Assembly: GCF_019972815.1 (NCBI RefSeq)
Contig: NZ_BPPA01000004.1
Coordinates: 1 to 60,898 of the forward strand
Direction: 5' to 3'
DNA length: 60,898 nucleotides
DNA from: Lactobacillus huangpiensis
GTDB taxonomy: Bacteria > Bacillota > Bacilli > Lactobacillales > Lactobacillaceae
A model generated the notes under the pieces. It ran no database searches, had not been told where the DNA came from, and was given only the letters and a program-made list of their open reading frames with translations. Shown here one piece after another: positions 20,023 to 29,367 of the stretch. Each line of letters opens with the position of its first letter. Positions within the stretch are counted from its first letter, which is position 1. The translations under genes and the position numbers were made by a program.

Positions 20023-21561
20023 TTAGTCTTTTACTTGCTTAATAGTATCAATAATTGTGCCGTCTCGATACTGAATAAGAGCAACAGTCCGATCAGTATA
20101 TGCCAGTGGTTTTGGAACTCCAACTTGTTGTTGAGCCATTTTTTGAAGTTCCCTAATATCAACTACATTAAGTTCAGGCACTTTGGCAAAAGCATCTATG
20201 AGATCCTTACGACGTGGATTAATTGCAATTCCTCTTTCAGTTACCAAAACATCAATTGAATCACCAGGAGTTACAACTGTTTCAACTGCTGGAACAACAG
20301 TCGCATTTCGTCCGCGTACCAATGGAGCAGTAATAATAGTCATTTTGGCTGCAGCTGCATCTTGGTGACCACCAACAGCACCACGGATAACACCATCAGA
20401 ACCGGTCATTACGTTAACGTTGAAATCTGTATCAATCTGTAAAGCCGAAAGAATAGCAACATCTAAATTATTAACTACTGCCCCTTTATTGTGAGGATCG
20501 GCGTACCAAGATGCATCAATCTCTTGTTGATTTTTATTCTTAGCCATTGATGCAGCAGCACCTTTATCAAAATCCTGTACATCCATAATTTTTTTGACCA
20601 GGCCTTCCTCAAGTAGGTCGGTTGTGGGCTTGGTAATGCCACCTAGAGCAAACGATGCTGTGATGCCATCTTTTAACATTGATTCTCTTAAATATCTAGT
20701 CACAGCAAGAGCAGCTCCGCCAGATCCTGTCTGAAAAGAAAATCCTTGCTTATAATAAGGTGAATTAGTAATTACCTGATTAACGGTTTGCGCAATCTTC
20801 AGCTCTTTTGGATCTTTAGTAAAACGAGTCGCTCCTGAACCAATTTTATCCGCGTCACCTATTTGATCAACCTTAACAACGTAATCGACCTGAGTTTGTT
20901 TAATAGAAGCAGGAGTATTTGGATAATCAACAATGTTGTCTGTCAATAAAACTACTTTATCCGCATATTGAGAGTCAATCAATGCGTAACCTAAAGAACC
21001 GAATACAGCATCTCCTTCTTGACCATTAGCATTTCCTGCAGGATCAGAATTGGGAACACCTAAAAAAGCAACATCAATTTTGATTTCTCCTTCTTCAATT
21101 GAACGAGCCCGATTGCCGTGAGAACGGAAAATTACCGGATTCTTAAGTCCACCGTGGGAAACAAAATCCCCTAAGCTGCCTCTCATTCCAGAAGAAGTAA
21201 TATTGGTAATGACACCCTTTTTAATTGCTTCAATTACTTTGTCATTCATAACACCAGTCAAAGAAGAAGGAGCTAAAGTCAGATCTTGATAACCCATTTT
21301 AATAATTAAATCCATTACTTTGTTAAAAGCAAAATCGCCATTTCTAAAGTGATGGTGAAACGAGATAGTCATACCATCTTTTAGCGTCTTTTTGATAACT
21401 TCTTCTAAAGAATCGACCACTTTTGATTCGCCGGTGGTAACTTGCACTTTGGGTGCAACTCTCTTTACTTCAGGATTGCCAACTACAACAGACTTAAATG
21501 GTTTTAGATTCATATCAGTCATCAAATCATCTGGCAAATTGCGCTTTACTTTATTCTCCAA
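20023..21561 (-). CDS. citF: Citrate lyase alpha subunit (citrate CoA-transferase)
   Basis: CitF transfers the acyl carrier from acetyl to citrate, forming citryl-ACP. The protein matches the family throughout, for example [35 protein letters not shown] and the C-terminal [11 protein letters not shown]. The frame is open to 21582, but an AGGAGG lies eight bases before a TTG at 21561, giving [13 protein letters not shown] place the start there, for 512 aa. This start overlaps the citE stop by 11 bases. Confidence 0.95.
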   Translation of the reverse strand: MENKVKRNLPDDLMTDMNLKPFKSVVVGNPEVKRVAPKVQVTTGESKVVDSLEEVIKKTLKDGMTISFHHHFRNGDFAFNKVMDLIIKMGYQDLTLAPSSLTGVMNDKVIEAIKKGVITNITSSGMRGSLGDFVSHGGLKNPVIFRSHGNRARSIEEGEIKIDVAFLGVPNSDPAGNANGQEGDAVFGSLGYALIDSQYADKVVLLTDNIVDYPNTPASIKQTQVDYVVKVDQIGDADKIGSGATRFTKDPKELKIAQTVNQVITNSPYYKQGFSFQTGSGGAALAVTRYLRESMLKDGITASFALGGITKPTTDLLEEGLVKKIMDVQDFDKGAAASMAKNKNQQEIDASWYADPHNKGAVVNNLDVAILSALQIDTDFNVNVMTGSDGVIRGAVGGHQDAAAAKMTIITAPLVRGRNATVVPAVETVVTPGDSIDVLVTERGIAINPRRKDLIDAFAKVPELNVVDIRELQKMAQQQVGVPKPLAYTDRTVALIQYRDGTIIDTIKQVKD

Positions 21562-22465
21562 TGTAATTACCCTCCTCATCAATTAAATTCGAAGCTTTTG
21601 CTGTTTCAATAACACGATCAGCTTTTTCAACTACAGGTTTGTCAACCATCTTACCGTTCATCGAAATTACTCCAGAACCCTTTGCTTTTGCTTCCTGAAT
21701 TGCATTTTGCACAGCAAGAGCATTTTCAATTTCGTCTTTAGTTGGGTTGAATACTTTATTAACCATTGGAATTTGACGGGGATTGACCAAAGACTTACCA
21801 TCATAACCAAGTTCATAAATATATTTTGTCTCGCGGTAAAATCCTTCTGTGTCATTCATATTTGAAAAAACTGTATCGAAGGCATAAACATCTGCAGCTC
21901 TAGCAGCTTGTAAAACCATATTACGAGCAAATTCAAGTTCACGTCCGTCAGGATAACGGTGAGTGTGCATATCAGCAGTATAATCTTCGCCAGAAACTGC
22001 CAAGCCCATCATCAAAGGTGTTGCAGTAGCAATTTCAGGTGCATTAAGAACACCTTTGGCACTTTCAATCGCAGCCATTACTCCAATAGAACCTTTTTCA
22101 ACGCCATATTCTTCTTCTGCCTTTTCCATATCTGCTACTAATTTTTTAATCATTGCAGCTGATTCTGTTTTTGGCAGACGAATAACGTCAACGCCAGCTC
22201 GAACCATTGCCTTTACATCTTCGTCATAAAAAGGAGTATCTTGACCATTAATTCTGACAACTACTTCTGCACCACCAAAGTCAACAGTTTTTATAGCATT
22301 AAATACTAACATTCTCGCTGCATCTTTTTCAGTTAGAGATACTGCATCTTCCAAATCCAACATAATAGAGTCGGCACCATAGATACCGGCATCCTTAACC
22401 ATAGCTGGATTATTTCCCGGCACAAACATCATAGTTCGACGCAAACGATTTTTTACGTAAGTCAT
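21551..22465 (-). CDS. citE: Citrate lyase beta subunit (citryl-ACP lyase)
   Basis: CitE cleaves citryl-ACP to acetyl-ACP and oxaloacetate; it belongs to the HpcH/HpaI aldolase superfamily. The 304-aa protein begins with [14 protein letters not shown] and shows [30 protein letters not shown] and the [13 protein letters not shown] segment. It lies one base after citD and overlaps citF by 11 bases. Confidence 0.97.
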   Translation of the reverse strand: MTYVKNRLRRTMMFVPGNNPAMVKDAGIYGADSIMLDLEDAVSLTEKDAARMLVFNAIKTVDFGGAEVVVRINGQDTPFYDEDVKAMVRAGVDVIRLPKTESAAMIKKLVADMEKAEEEYGVEKGSIGVMAAIESAKGVLNAPEIATATPLMMGLAVSGEDYTADMHTHRYPDGRELEFARNMVLQAARAADVYAFDTVFSNMNDTEGFYRETKYIYELGYDGKSLVNPRQIPMVNKVFNPTKDEIENALAVQNAIQEAKAKGSGVISMNGKMVDKPVVEKADRVIETAKASNLIDEEGNYIGE

Positions 22466-22762
22466 TTATTGTAGTACCTCCAATCTTGGTTTATCTGTGG
22501 TTTCGGTTGCTCTTTGAGCTGCAGCCAATGTACGTGCAGCAATTACGCAGTCAAGAGCGCCTTTATCAGTTGCTTTAACCTTTGCATTTTCAATTCCGAA
22601 TTTTTTAAGTACATCTGTTATTACTTTTTTGATCTGATCCCCGTAAGATTTGGCTACTTCGGATTCCAAATCAATTTCAACGCCATTTTGACCAGCTGAT
22701 ACCATTATTTGAATATCTGAAGATTCTAAAGTTCCTGCCACTCCAACAGTCTTAATTTCCAT
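22466..22762 (-). CDS. citD: Citrate lyase acyl carrier protein (gamma subunit)
   Basis: CitD carries the prosthetic group as the acyl carrier of the citrate lyase complex. In the 98-aa protein, GTLESSDIQIMV places the modified serine at Ser14, as in known CitD proteins. Its start overlaps the end of citC by 11 bases and citE follows at once, so the subunits are translationally coupled. Confidence 0.97.
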   Translation of the reverse strand: MEIKTVGVAGTLESSDIQIMVSAGQNGVEIDLESEVAKSYGDQIKKVITDVLKKFGIENAKVKATDKGALDCVIAARTLAAAQRATETTDKPRLEVLQ

Positions 22763-23807
22763 TGATGTTCATTCCTTTCTTTATTCTTTCTTGTAAAATT
22801 TGATAGTTTTTATTAATAAAATCAAAAGTAGTTGGTGGAACTAAATTTGAAATTTCTTTTAAATTATTACTTTTGATCAGCTGACGGACTCGTGTAGCTG
22901 TAATTATTTGATCGTTATTGCAAAAGCGCTTAACAATTTCAACGTCAATTTTCGGACTAAGTGTGTTTTTTAAGCTTTGATTATAGAAATTAGTTGTTCT
23001 TGAAAATGGTTCAGTACCTAAATAACGCTTTTTTATTGCCAATTTCGATGCAATAGTATTTCTAAAAATTAATGCATCAATTTCTGTTTGCGTAGCGATC
23101 AGTTCATCAGGTGATTTTAAAAAGTATGCCGGAAAAGTTGATTGAGAAACTAAATAGTCCCCACCACTAACTACTAACACATTTTTGTACTCAGATGTTC
23201 CTTTTTTTACAAGTTCCATTCTTTCATTCGTTTTAAATAACGAAGCATCCGTAGCAACAACAAACACGTATACCAGATCATTCTCGCTACTAGCAAGTTT
23301 TACCAGCCCTTGATGACCTAAAGTAAATGGATTAGCGTTCATGACAATTGCTGCAACTTTTTTATGATTTTGGTCTTTTATTATGGGAATTTTTGCCAAA
23401 AAATCCTGAATATTTGGTGTGCCACTCTCTAAAAAAGCAGCCTCATCAGTATGAGCTAGTTCCTTAAAGTTTAAATGAGAAAAACTGGATGAATATTTTG
23501 ACTTAGTGAATACAAACGAATGATAAATTCTTTGACTAAAAAGATATTCTTGTAGTGCCGAAACTATTTGATTAAATCTTGCTCCCTGAACAGATTCATC
23601 ATTTGAAACCGCAATATATTTGAGAACATTTCCAGCAATGCTACCTGTGCCTACCAACTGACCATCTTCATCAATTAGGCCAACTGTATGATCAATCACA
23701 GCAACTTCACGAGAGCTAAAATTGTTAATTCCTTGACTAATCAGGAATTTTTGCCACCTTTTTTTGGTTTCCGGTAAAGTTAAAAAAAGTTCTACGGTTT
23801 TATCCAT
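22752..23807 (-). CDS. citC: Citrate lyase ligase ([citrate (pro-3S)-lyase] ligase)
   Basis: CitC acetylates the citrate lyase prosthetic group with acetate and ATP, which activates the enzyme. A GNAT-like N-terminal region precedes a nucleotidyltransferase domain with NANPFTLGHQGLV near residue 155 and ATRVRQLI near the C-terminus. The frame opens further upstream (GTG at 23822), but AAGTGAG lies about ten bases before the ATG at 23807, which begins MDKTVELFLTLP; I prefer this start (351 aa). The start choice is moderately sure. Confidence 0.93.
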   Translation of the reverse strand: MDKTVELFLTLPETKKRWQKFLISQGINNFSSREVAVIDHTVGLIDEDGQLVGTGSIAGNVLKYIAVSNDESVQGARFNQIVSALQEYLFSQRIYHSFVFTKSKYSSSFSHLNFKELAHTDEAAFLESGTPNIQDFLAKIPIIKDQNHKKVAAIVMNANPFTLGHQGLVKLASSENDLVYVFVVATDASLFKTNERMELVKKGTSEYKNVLVVSGGDYLVSQSTFPAYFLKSPDELIATQTEIDALIFRNTIASKLAIKKRYLGTEPFSRTTNFYNQSLKNTLSPKIDVEIVKRFCNNDQIITATRVRQLIKSNNLKEISNLVPPTTFDFINKNYQILQERIKKGMNINGN

Positions 23808-23828
23808 TTGTTTCATTCTCACTTTGAG

Positions 23829-24623
23829 TTAAATCTTTTTTAAGAAATTCGTAACTTCTTTATACATGCTAGGAGGCTGTTCAGCCTGAATTAAGTGTCC
23901 ACAATTTTTAATAACTTTTGCGCTAATTATTGCATTTAACTTTTCCATGGCAAAGGCGAAGTGATAGTCAAAAAAGGGAGAATTCTGTCCTGCTAAAACC
24001 AGCATTGGGATTTTTAAATCAATTAAAACATCTCTCCAATCCTGCTCAGCATGATCTACACGACAAAGATAATTCTCTTCAGCATTATATGGATATTTTT
24101 GGGTTTCCATTTTGGCCTTTTTAAACATCTCATCATTAATATGAGCATAAATGCCATTGCCAAGATCCGCCTTCAAATAATCCGGGTAATTCTGCCAAGT
24201 TAAATCTTTAAAACCATACTCCCAAGAGCTATCTCTGATCATCTTGGGGGGTTGATCCAAATCGATAATTGCCTGTAGCCTGTCATAGCCAAACAATGAA
24301 ACATAAGCCCAAATATTTGCTGCACCCATTGAATTTCCAATAGCAATAATATCTTTTAAGTTTAACTTGGCAATCAGTTCCTCTAAATCAGCCGCATGCC
24401 GACTGATACGCTGTCCTTTAAATGTTCTTTGTGAACGTCCTTGATTACGCGGATCTATTACGATAAAACGATAATCAGATGCAAAGAGTTTAGCAACTTC
24501 TTCCCATAATATTGCGGTGCTTCCTATACCGGGAACTGCCAATACAGGTTGTTTGCCTTTTCCAGTATCATAATATGCTATTCGTATACCATCATTAGTG
24601 ATAAAACTCTTCTCATTAAGCAT
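23829..24623 (-). CDS. Alpha/beta hydrolase of unknown substrate in the cit operon
   Basis: The 264-aa protein has the alpha/beta hydrolase fold: an oxyanion-hole segment VPGIGSTAILWEEV, the nucleophile elbow GNSMGAAN (Ser about 97), and the catalytic histidine in NCGHLIQAEQP near the C-terminus. No substrate-specific motif is recognised. It is placed between the transporter (adjacent, no gap) and citC (about 20 bases), which implies co-expression with citrate lyase. Such a gene is not a usual part of cit operons. Confidence 0.85.
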   Translation of the reverse strand: MLNEKSFITNDGIRIAYYDTGKGKQPVLAVPGIGSTAILWEEVAKLFASDYRFIVIDPRNQGRSQRTFKGQRISRHAADLEELIAKLNLKDIIAIGNSMGAANIWAYVSLFGYDRLQAIIDLDQPPKMIRDSSWEYGFKDLTWQNYPDYLKADLGNGIYAHINDEMFKKAKMETQKYPYNAEENYLCRVDHAEQDWRDVLIDLKIPMLVLAGQNSPFFDYHFAFAMEKLNAIISAKVIKNCGHLIQAEQPPSMYKEVTNFLKKI

Positions 24624-26090
24624 TTACCAGATTCCGATAACTTTCATCCATAAAGTTCCAATTACACCAAAAATCAGTAAATAGATAATTCCTAAAATAA
24701 AGTTGTATTTCCACCATTCACCTTGTTTAATGTAACCTGTAGTAGCTAAAATTGAAGCTGGTCCATTGGCATAGTGAGTGGTTGAAGCATTGAAAGCACC
24801 TGTAAATGCAAGCAGCATTGCAGAAAGTCCCAAAGGAGCACCAGTAGCTACTGCCACTGACAAGAATGGTAAATATAAGGCAGTCATATGAGCGGTTCCA
24901 CTAGCAAAGAAGTAGTGGGTATAAAACATTAATATTACCAAAACCACTAATACTATTTGCCAGCTGATGCCGTGAAGACTTGTTTGAATAGTCTTTGAGA
25001 ACCAGTCAATAAAGCCAAATGAAATAAGTTTACTTGCCATAAAAATTAAAATTGACAGCCAAATCAAAATATTCCAGGCACCAGTTTGGTTTAAGGCATC
25101 TTTCATGGTTAAAACACCAGTTAACAGCAACAAACCGACCGCTAGAAAAGCAACGAAAGTTGAATCTAATTGAGGAATATCAAAAACGCCAGATAAAACC
25201 CATAAAATTATGGCTAGTAAAAACACCATTGACATAATTTTTTCTGGTTTTGTAACTGGCCCCATGTCCTTTAAATGATCAGTAGCCCATTTTTCAGCAT
25301 TAGGAGTTTCTTTTATCTCAGGTGGGAAAATTTTATAAATCACAATTGGAATGACAATAGTTGCAACAAGTACAGGAACTACAGCTGCTGAAAACCAGCT
25401 AATCCAGGTCATGTTATAATTTTTCTGCGCTGCCATTTGTGAAGCAACCATATTTGGTGCTGCGCCGGTAATAAAGAGGGCAGTTGAAAGAATATTGGCA
25501 TGAAAGGCCATAAAGCTGAGGTAGGCACCGATTTTCTTGCGGGAAGGATCATTAGGATATGAATCATAATCTTTAGATATTGATTCGGTTACGGGCCAAA
25601 CGACTCCTCCAGTTCTGGCACTGTTTGATGGAATCAAAGCTCCTAAAATTAATTCCAATCCAGTAATGGCATAGCCGATACCAATGGATTTCTTGCCGAA
25701 ACGTTTAATCATCCAATAAGCTATACGGTTGCCCAGCCCAGTTTTACTAATACCATAGGCCATGATGAAAGCCATAGCAATTAGCCAAGAAGCTGAATTA
25801 CTAAAGGCACTGAGAATTCCTGTTGTTACTTTACCTGTTTTAGGATCTGCAATGTCCTTGATTGGGGCTAAACCAACTAAAACCGTTACTATAAGTCCGA
25901 TTAAAGTGGTGCCGCCTATTGGCAAAGGCTTAGTGATACATCCAACAATAGTTGCCACGAAAATAGCAAACATCTCCCAGGCTGGAGCTGATAAACCTGC
26001 AGGACGCAAAGGCGTGATGCACCAGAGTATAACACCAACAGCCAGGGGTAAGATAAATCCCTTGTAATTAACTTTTTCTAGTGTTTTCAT
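24624..26090 (-). CDS. DASS-family (SLC13/CitT) anion transporter, probable citrate or C4-dicarboxylate carrier
   Basis: The 488-aa protein has 11-13 predicted membrane segments and the two DASS substrate-loop patterns: SNSARTGGVVWPV in the first half (preceded by IP) and the equivalent THYANGPASIL near the end. In the cit operon it most likely takes up citrate, perhaps in exchange for succinate or malate as for E. coli CitT; direction and partner are inferred. A paralogue is encoded at 36856. Confidence 0.88.
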   Translation of the reverse strand: MKTLEKVNYKGFILPLAVGVILWCITPLRPAGLSAPAWEMFAIFVATIVGCITKPLPIGGTTLIGLIVTVLVGLAPIKDIADPKTGKVTTGILSAFSNSASWLIAMAFIMAYGISKTGLGNRIAYWMIKRFGKKSIGIGYAITGLELILGALIPSNSARTGGVVWPVTESISKDYDSYPNDPSRKKIGAYLSFMAFHANILSTALFITGAAPNMVASQMAAQKNYNMTWISWFSAAVVPVLVATIVIPIVIYKIFPPEIKETPNAEKWATDHLKDMGPVTKPEKIMSMVFLLAIILWVLSGVFDIPQLDSTFVAFLAVGLLLLTGVLTMKDALNQTGAWNILIWLSILIFMASKLISFGFIDWFSKTIQTSLHGISWQIVLVVLVILMFYTHYFFASGTAHMTALYLPFLSVAVATGAPLGLSAMLLAFTGAFNASTTHYANGPASILATTGYIKQGEWWKYNFILGIIYLLIFGVIGTLWMKVIGIW

Positions 26091-26095
26091 TTTAA

Positions 26096-26806
26096 TTACC
26101 TGTAATTTTCCGGGCGATAAAAATCGTCGATAATTTCATAATTTTTATTCTTCAGTTCTTCATCAAGCCAATTTATATTTCCTGTGCCATCATGAAAACT
26201 TGCTGCTTTGGCATCATCTTTTTTGTGAAAATCCTGGACAGCTGGAAGTAATTCACTTGCTTCTTCTAAAGCAATTTTTATAACACCATCGGCATCACCT
26301 AAAATCACGTCACCAGGATTAACACTCACATTCCCACAAGAAATTGGAACATTTATTTCTCCTGGGCCTTCTTTATATGGTCCATCAGGTGTCGTGCTAA
26401 CCGCATAAATGGGCAAGTCCCAATCACGCAAACTATCTATGTCACGTATTGGCCCGTCAACTACGACTCCAGCAACATGTCTTTGGTCGCGTAGCCAGGT
26501 CATCATCACTTCGCCAATAACGGCCCTGGTATTGTCATTCTCATTGTCAATGACAACGATATCGCCTTCATGACAATATTTTAAAGCTGCATAAATGGTC
26601 AGATTATCACCTGGACGATTATGAACTGTAAAAGCTGGCCCACACATTTCCTCATGAGGATTGGACATAAGCTTAATTCTCGGTGCCATTGCACCTGTTC
26701 TATTCATACAATCAGCCACATTTGACGATGGCAATTTTTTGTATGCATCTATTACCTCTTTTTGTGGAAGTTTTCTTTTTAAAAAAATTCTTTTTCCAAC
26801 CTGCAT
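26096..26806 (-). CDS. RraA-like aldolase/decarboxylase, candidate oxaloacetate decarboxylase
   Basis: The 236-aa protein belongs to the RraA-like / 4-hydroxy-4-methyl-2-oxoglutarate aldolase family. It carries a GE-(x)n-GPIRDIDSL motif (family pattern G-xn-R-D-x2-D/E), the metal and substrate site, and NPGDVILGDADGVIKI. Known members decarboxylate oxaloacetate as a main or side reaction. Its place between mdh and the transporter, where citrate lyase makes oxaloacetate and no oad or malic-enzyme gene is present, supports that role here; it is an inference. It overlaps nothing: 20 bases to mdh, 5 to the transporter. Confidence 0.78.
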   Translation of the reverse strand: MQVGKRIFLKRKLPQKEVIDAYKKLPSSNVADCMNRTGAMAPRIKLMSNPHEEMCGPAFTVHNRPGDNLTIYAALKYCHEGDIVVIDNENDNTRAVIGEVMMTWLRDQRHVAGVVVDGPIRDIDSLRDWDLPIYAVSTTPDGPYKEGPGEINVPISCGNVSVNPGDVILGDADGVIKIALEEASELLPAVQDFHKKDDAKAASFHDGTGNINWLDEELKNKNYEIIDDFYRPENYR

Positions 26807-26826
26807 TCGTCATGCCTTCTTTTTGG

Positions 26827-27756
26827 TTAATCTAAAGCAATATTATCTAGTACTTCCTGCATTTTTGAAGCTGAGTTGAGCATCTTAGCTTTTTCAGTTT
26901 CGGAAAGCTTAGTCTCAAGCACCTGACTAATTCCGGCACCATTTATTACAGTAGGTGTTCCTAGATAAAGCTCATTTTTAATTCCATATTCACCCTTAAT
27001 TGGTGCTGATAAAGGCAAGGCGATTGATTGATTAGTTAATATAGCAGAAACTATCTGGGTCAACATCATCGCAATGCCATAAAATGTAGCACCTTTATTT
27101 TCAATTATTTTTCCTCCCTTTTTACGAATACCTGATTCTACTTGATCCAGCACAGAGTTGTCAATACCGTCAAAATCTTTAAGTGGCTTGCCACTAACTG
27201 TTGACTCATCAAAGTTTTCGAAAGAAGTATCACCATGCTCTCCTAAAACCATAGAATTAACTTCAGCAACAGGAACATGTAATCTTCGTGCTAAATCTAC
27301 CTTTAAACGTGCTGAATCAAGGGAAGTACCTGTCCCAATAACCTTATTTTTAGGGAAGCCAGATAATTTCTGGGTCAGCGTTGTTAAAATATCAACTGGA
27401 TTAGCGGAAACAAGGAAAATGCCATTAAAGCCTGATTCAACTACAGGTTGAATTATGCTTTTTAAGATATTAACGTTTTTATTAACTAGATCCAAACGAC
27501 TTTCTCCCGGCTTGCGCGGAACACCAGCGGTGATCACAACAACATCAGCGTCTTTTGCATCAGAGTATTCTCCAGAATGAATATTACATTCTCCTGTAAA
27601 AGGCAATATATCTTCCAAATCCATTGAATCACCCAGTGGACGTTTTTTTACCACATCGCAAATAACCAGCTCGTCAACTCTAGTATGTTGCAATAAATCG
27701 TTGGCAAAAGTTGAGCCTACTGCTCCATCACCAACTAGTAAAACCTTTTTATTCAT
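26827..27756 (-). CDS. Malate dehydrogenase of the lactate dehydrogenase fold
   Basis: The protein (309 aa) has the NAD-binding GDGAVGSTFA loop, the GEHGDTS catalytic histidine segment, and the substrate loop AGVPRKPGESRLDL. In lactate dehydrogenases the residue before KPG is Gln (position 102 in LDH numbering); here it is Arg (Arg81), the residue that gives malate dehydrogenase specificity. Together with fumC and frd this supports oxaloacetate reduction to malate. The frame is open to 27774 but AAAGGAAAT lies before the ATG at 27756, which I use. First gene of the mdh-cit operon. Confidence 0.85.
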   Translation of the reverse strand: MNKKVLLVGDGAVGSTFANDLLQHTRVDELVICDVVKKRPLGDSMDLEDILPFTGECNIHSGEYSDAKDADVVVITAGVPRKPGESRLDLVNKNVNILKSIIQPVVESGFNGIFLVSANPVDILTTLTQKLSGFPKNKVIGTGTSLDSARLKVDLARRLHVPVAEVNSMVLGEHGDTSFENFDESTVSGKPLKDFDGIDNSVLDQVESGIRKKGGKIIENKGATFYGIAMMLTQIVSAILTNQSIALPLSAPIKGEYGIKNELYLGTPTVINGAGISQVLETKLSETEKAKMLNSASKMQEVLDNIALD

Positions 27757-27778
27757 AACGTCATTTCCTTTCAATTTT

Positions 27779-27804
27779 TATAAATGTAATCCTTTACATT
27801 TATA
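27779..27804. promoter_or_regulatory. Cre-like palindromic operator of the mdh-cit operon
   Basis: TATAAATGTAA (27779-27789) and TTACATTTATA (27794-27804) form a perfect 11-bp inverted repeat with a 4-base centre. The core TGTAATCCTTTACA fits the CcpA cre consensus TGWNANCGNTNWCA at 13 of 14 positions (C replaces the central G). It starts at the downstream edge of the -10 box, where a bound protein would block initiation. CcpA or the SorC regulator are both possible. Confidence 0.6.
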
Positions 27805-27833
27805 ATTATAAAATTACTTTTTAGTTTTTTCAA
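27805..27833 (-). promoter_or_regulatory. Promoter of the mdh-cit operon
   Basis: On the minus strand TTGAAA (27833-27828) and TATAAT (27810-27805) are separated by 17 bases, a near-consensus sigma-A promoter about 50 bases upstream of mdh. Confidence 0.75.
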
Positions 27834-27902
27834 TATTTAAAATAAATAATTTAAATTTTAATTTTTTAAAAATATAAAATGATTTTCATCTTTCAAATAA
27901 TA

Positions 27903-27935
27903 TAAAAAATGCTTAGAATTTCTAAGCATTTTTAG
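27903..27935 (-). terminator. Terminator of the fumC-frd operon
   Basis: AAAAATGCTTAGA (27905-27917) pairs with TCTAAGCATTTTT (27921-27933) and on the minus strand ends in a T run, six bases after the frd stop. It separates fumC-frd from the mdh-cit transcript. Confidence 0.88.
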
Positions 27936-27938
27936 TAG

Positions 27939-29336
27939 TTATTTATGTTGTCTGGTAAACTCTGCCATTTGTATCCCTGCCTGTCGGCCAAATATGACAG
28001 TTTCAGCTATTGAGTTTCCTCCAATTCTATTATTGCCATGCAATCCTCCTGAAACTTCACCTGCGGCATAGAGCCCTGAAATAATGTTTCCGTCTGAATC
28101 CAAAACTTCAGTTTTTGGAGTTATATGAATTCCACCCATAGTATAATGAATAGCTGGATTAATATGAATAGCAAAGAAAGGACCTTGTTCGATAGTGCGA
28201 TCCATTCCAGTAGTCCGCTGATATTCACTATCATCTTTATTCTTCACAGCTTCATTCCATTTTGAAATTGTTTTCTTTAGATTATCACTGTTAACACCAA
28301 TGTTTTCTGCTAATTCCTCAATGGAAGATCCTTGATTGACTAATCCTACATGATCATAAAACTCGACAGCGGTGAAATTATTACGGATCGTTTGATCAAA
28401 CAGAAGATACGCTCCATCCTCATTTAACTTAGTAATTGCATCAGAAACTATTTTCCGTGTGTTGAGTTCATTAACAAATCTCTGACCAGATTTGTTAACT
28501 AAAATTGCCCCTTCGCCACGTAAACCCTCACCTATTAAATAGACGTGATCAGTATCTGTTTGGGCTGTAGGATGAACTTGGATAAATTCCATTTGTTCCA
28601 ATTGAGCATCAATTTTGGCTGCTAATTTGAGTCCATCACCTGTAGCTCCAGGTTGATTAGTTGTTTTATAATTTGCGAGATCTGGACGATATTTTTGTAT
28701 TAAATCTTTTGAAGAACCAAAGCCACCAGAGGCCAGTAAAATTGCTGTAGCTTGAACCTTTTTGACTCCTGAATCAGTTTCAACTTCAATTCCTACAACT
28801 TTTTTCTGCTTATCTTGTAGTAAACTAATTACACGAGAATTATTAAAAATAGGAATATTTTTTTCTTGAATTTGCTTCAAAGCCCCTGTAACTAAATAAT
28901 TTCCAACGGGTGCCATTGAGGCAGGCCGGTGAGCCCTCTTTTTACTCATACCACCTGTTATTGTTAGATTTGTAAGCTCAATCCCATGGTTCATCAGCCA
29001 GTCAATTGCTACGGCAGAGTGGTCAACAAAATATCTTAAAAGGTCACGGTCATTTAATTTGCCTCCACCCTTTAAGGTTTCCTGATAAAAATCTTCTTTA
29101 TTGTCTATAATCCCTTCATTAAGTTGAACTAAACTTTCAGAAGCATTCATTCCAGATGATGCCCTATTGGTATTTCCACCAAGGTCAGCATTTTTTTCAA
29201 AAACAGCAACATTGAGTCCGAGTTCTTTTGCCTGAATTGCTGCTGTTAAACCAGCTCCACCGGCTCCAACGATTACAGCATCATAACGGTCTTTAATTTC
29301 TGCACTGCCGTTAGGCGTAAAAACAAATTTACCCAT
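27939..29336 (-). CDS. Soluble fumarate reductase flavoprotein (flavocytochrome c type)
   Basis: The 465-aa protein has an N-terminal FAD site (DAVIVGAGGAGLTAAIQA) and the full fumarate reductase active-site pattern: HPTAQ, the acid-base Arg in GLRGEGAILVN, HYTMGGIHI and GNNRIGGNSIAE. It would reduce fumarate to succinate. There is no signal peptide, no heme domain and no FMN-binding domain, so its electron donor must be another protein or free reduced flavin. It follows fumC by 31 bases and ends at a terminator. Confidence 0.88.
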   Translation of the reverse strand: MGKFVFTPNGSAEIKDRYDAVIVGAGGAGLTAAIQAKELGLNVAVFEKNADLGGNTNRASSGMNASESLVQLNEGIIDNKEDFYQETLKGGGKLNDRDLLRYFVDHSAVAIDWLMNHGIELTNLTITGGMSKKRAHRPASMAPVGNYLVTGALKQIQEKNIPIFNNSRVISLLQDKQKKVVGIEVETDSGVKKVQATAILLASGGFGSSKDLIQKYRPDLANYKTTNQPGATGDGLKLAAKIDAQLEQMEFIQVHPTAQTDTDHVYLIGEGLRGEGAILVNKSGQRFVNELNTRKIVSDAITKLNEDGAYLLFDQTIRNNFTAVEFYDHVGLVNQGSSIEELAENIGVNSDNLKKTISKWNEAVKNKDDSEYQRTTGMDRTIEQGPFFAIHINPAIHYTMGGIHITPKTEVLDSDGNIISGLYAAGEVSGGLHGNNRIGGNSIAETVIFGRQAGIQMAEFTRQHK

Positions 29337-29367
29337 TTATTTTTCTCCTCTAAAAACATTAAAATAG

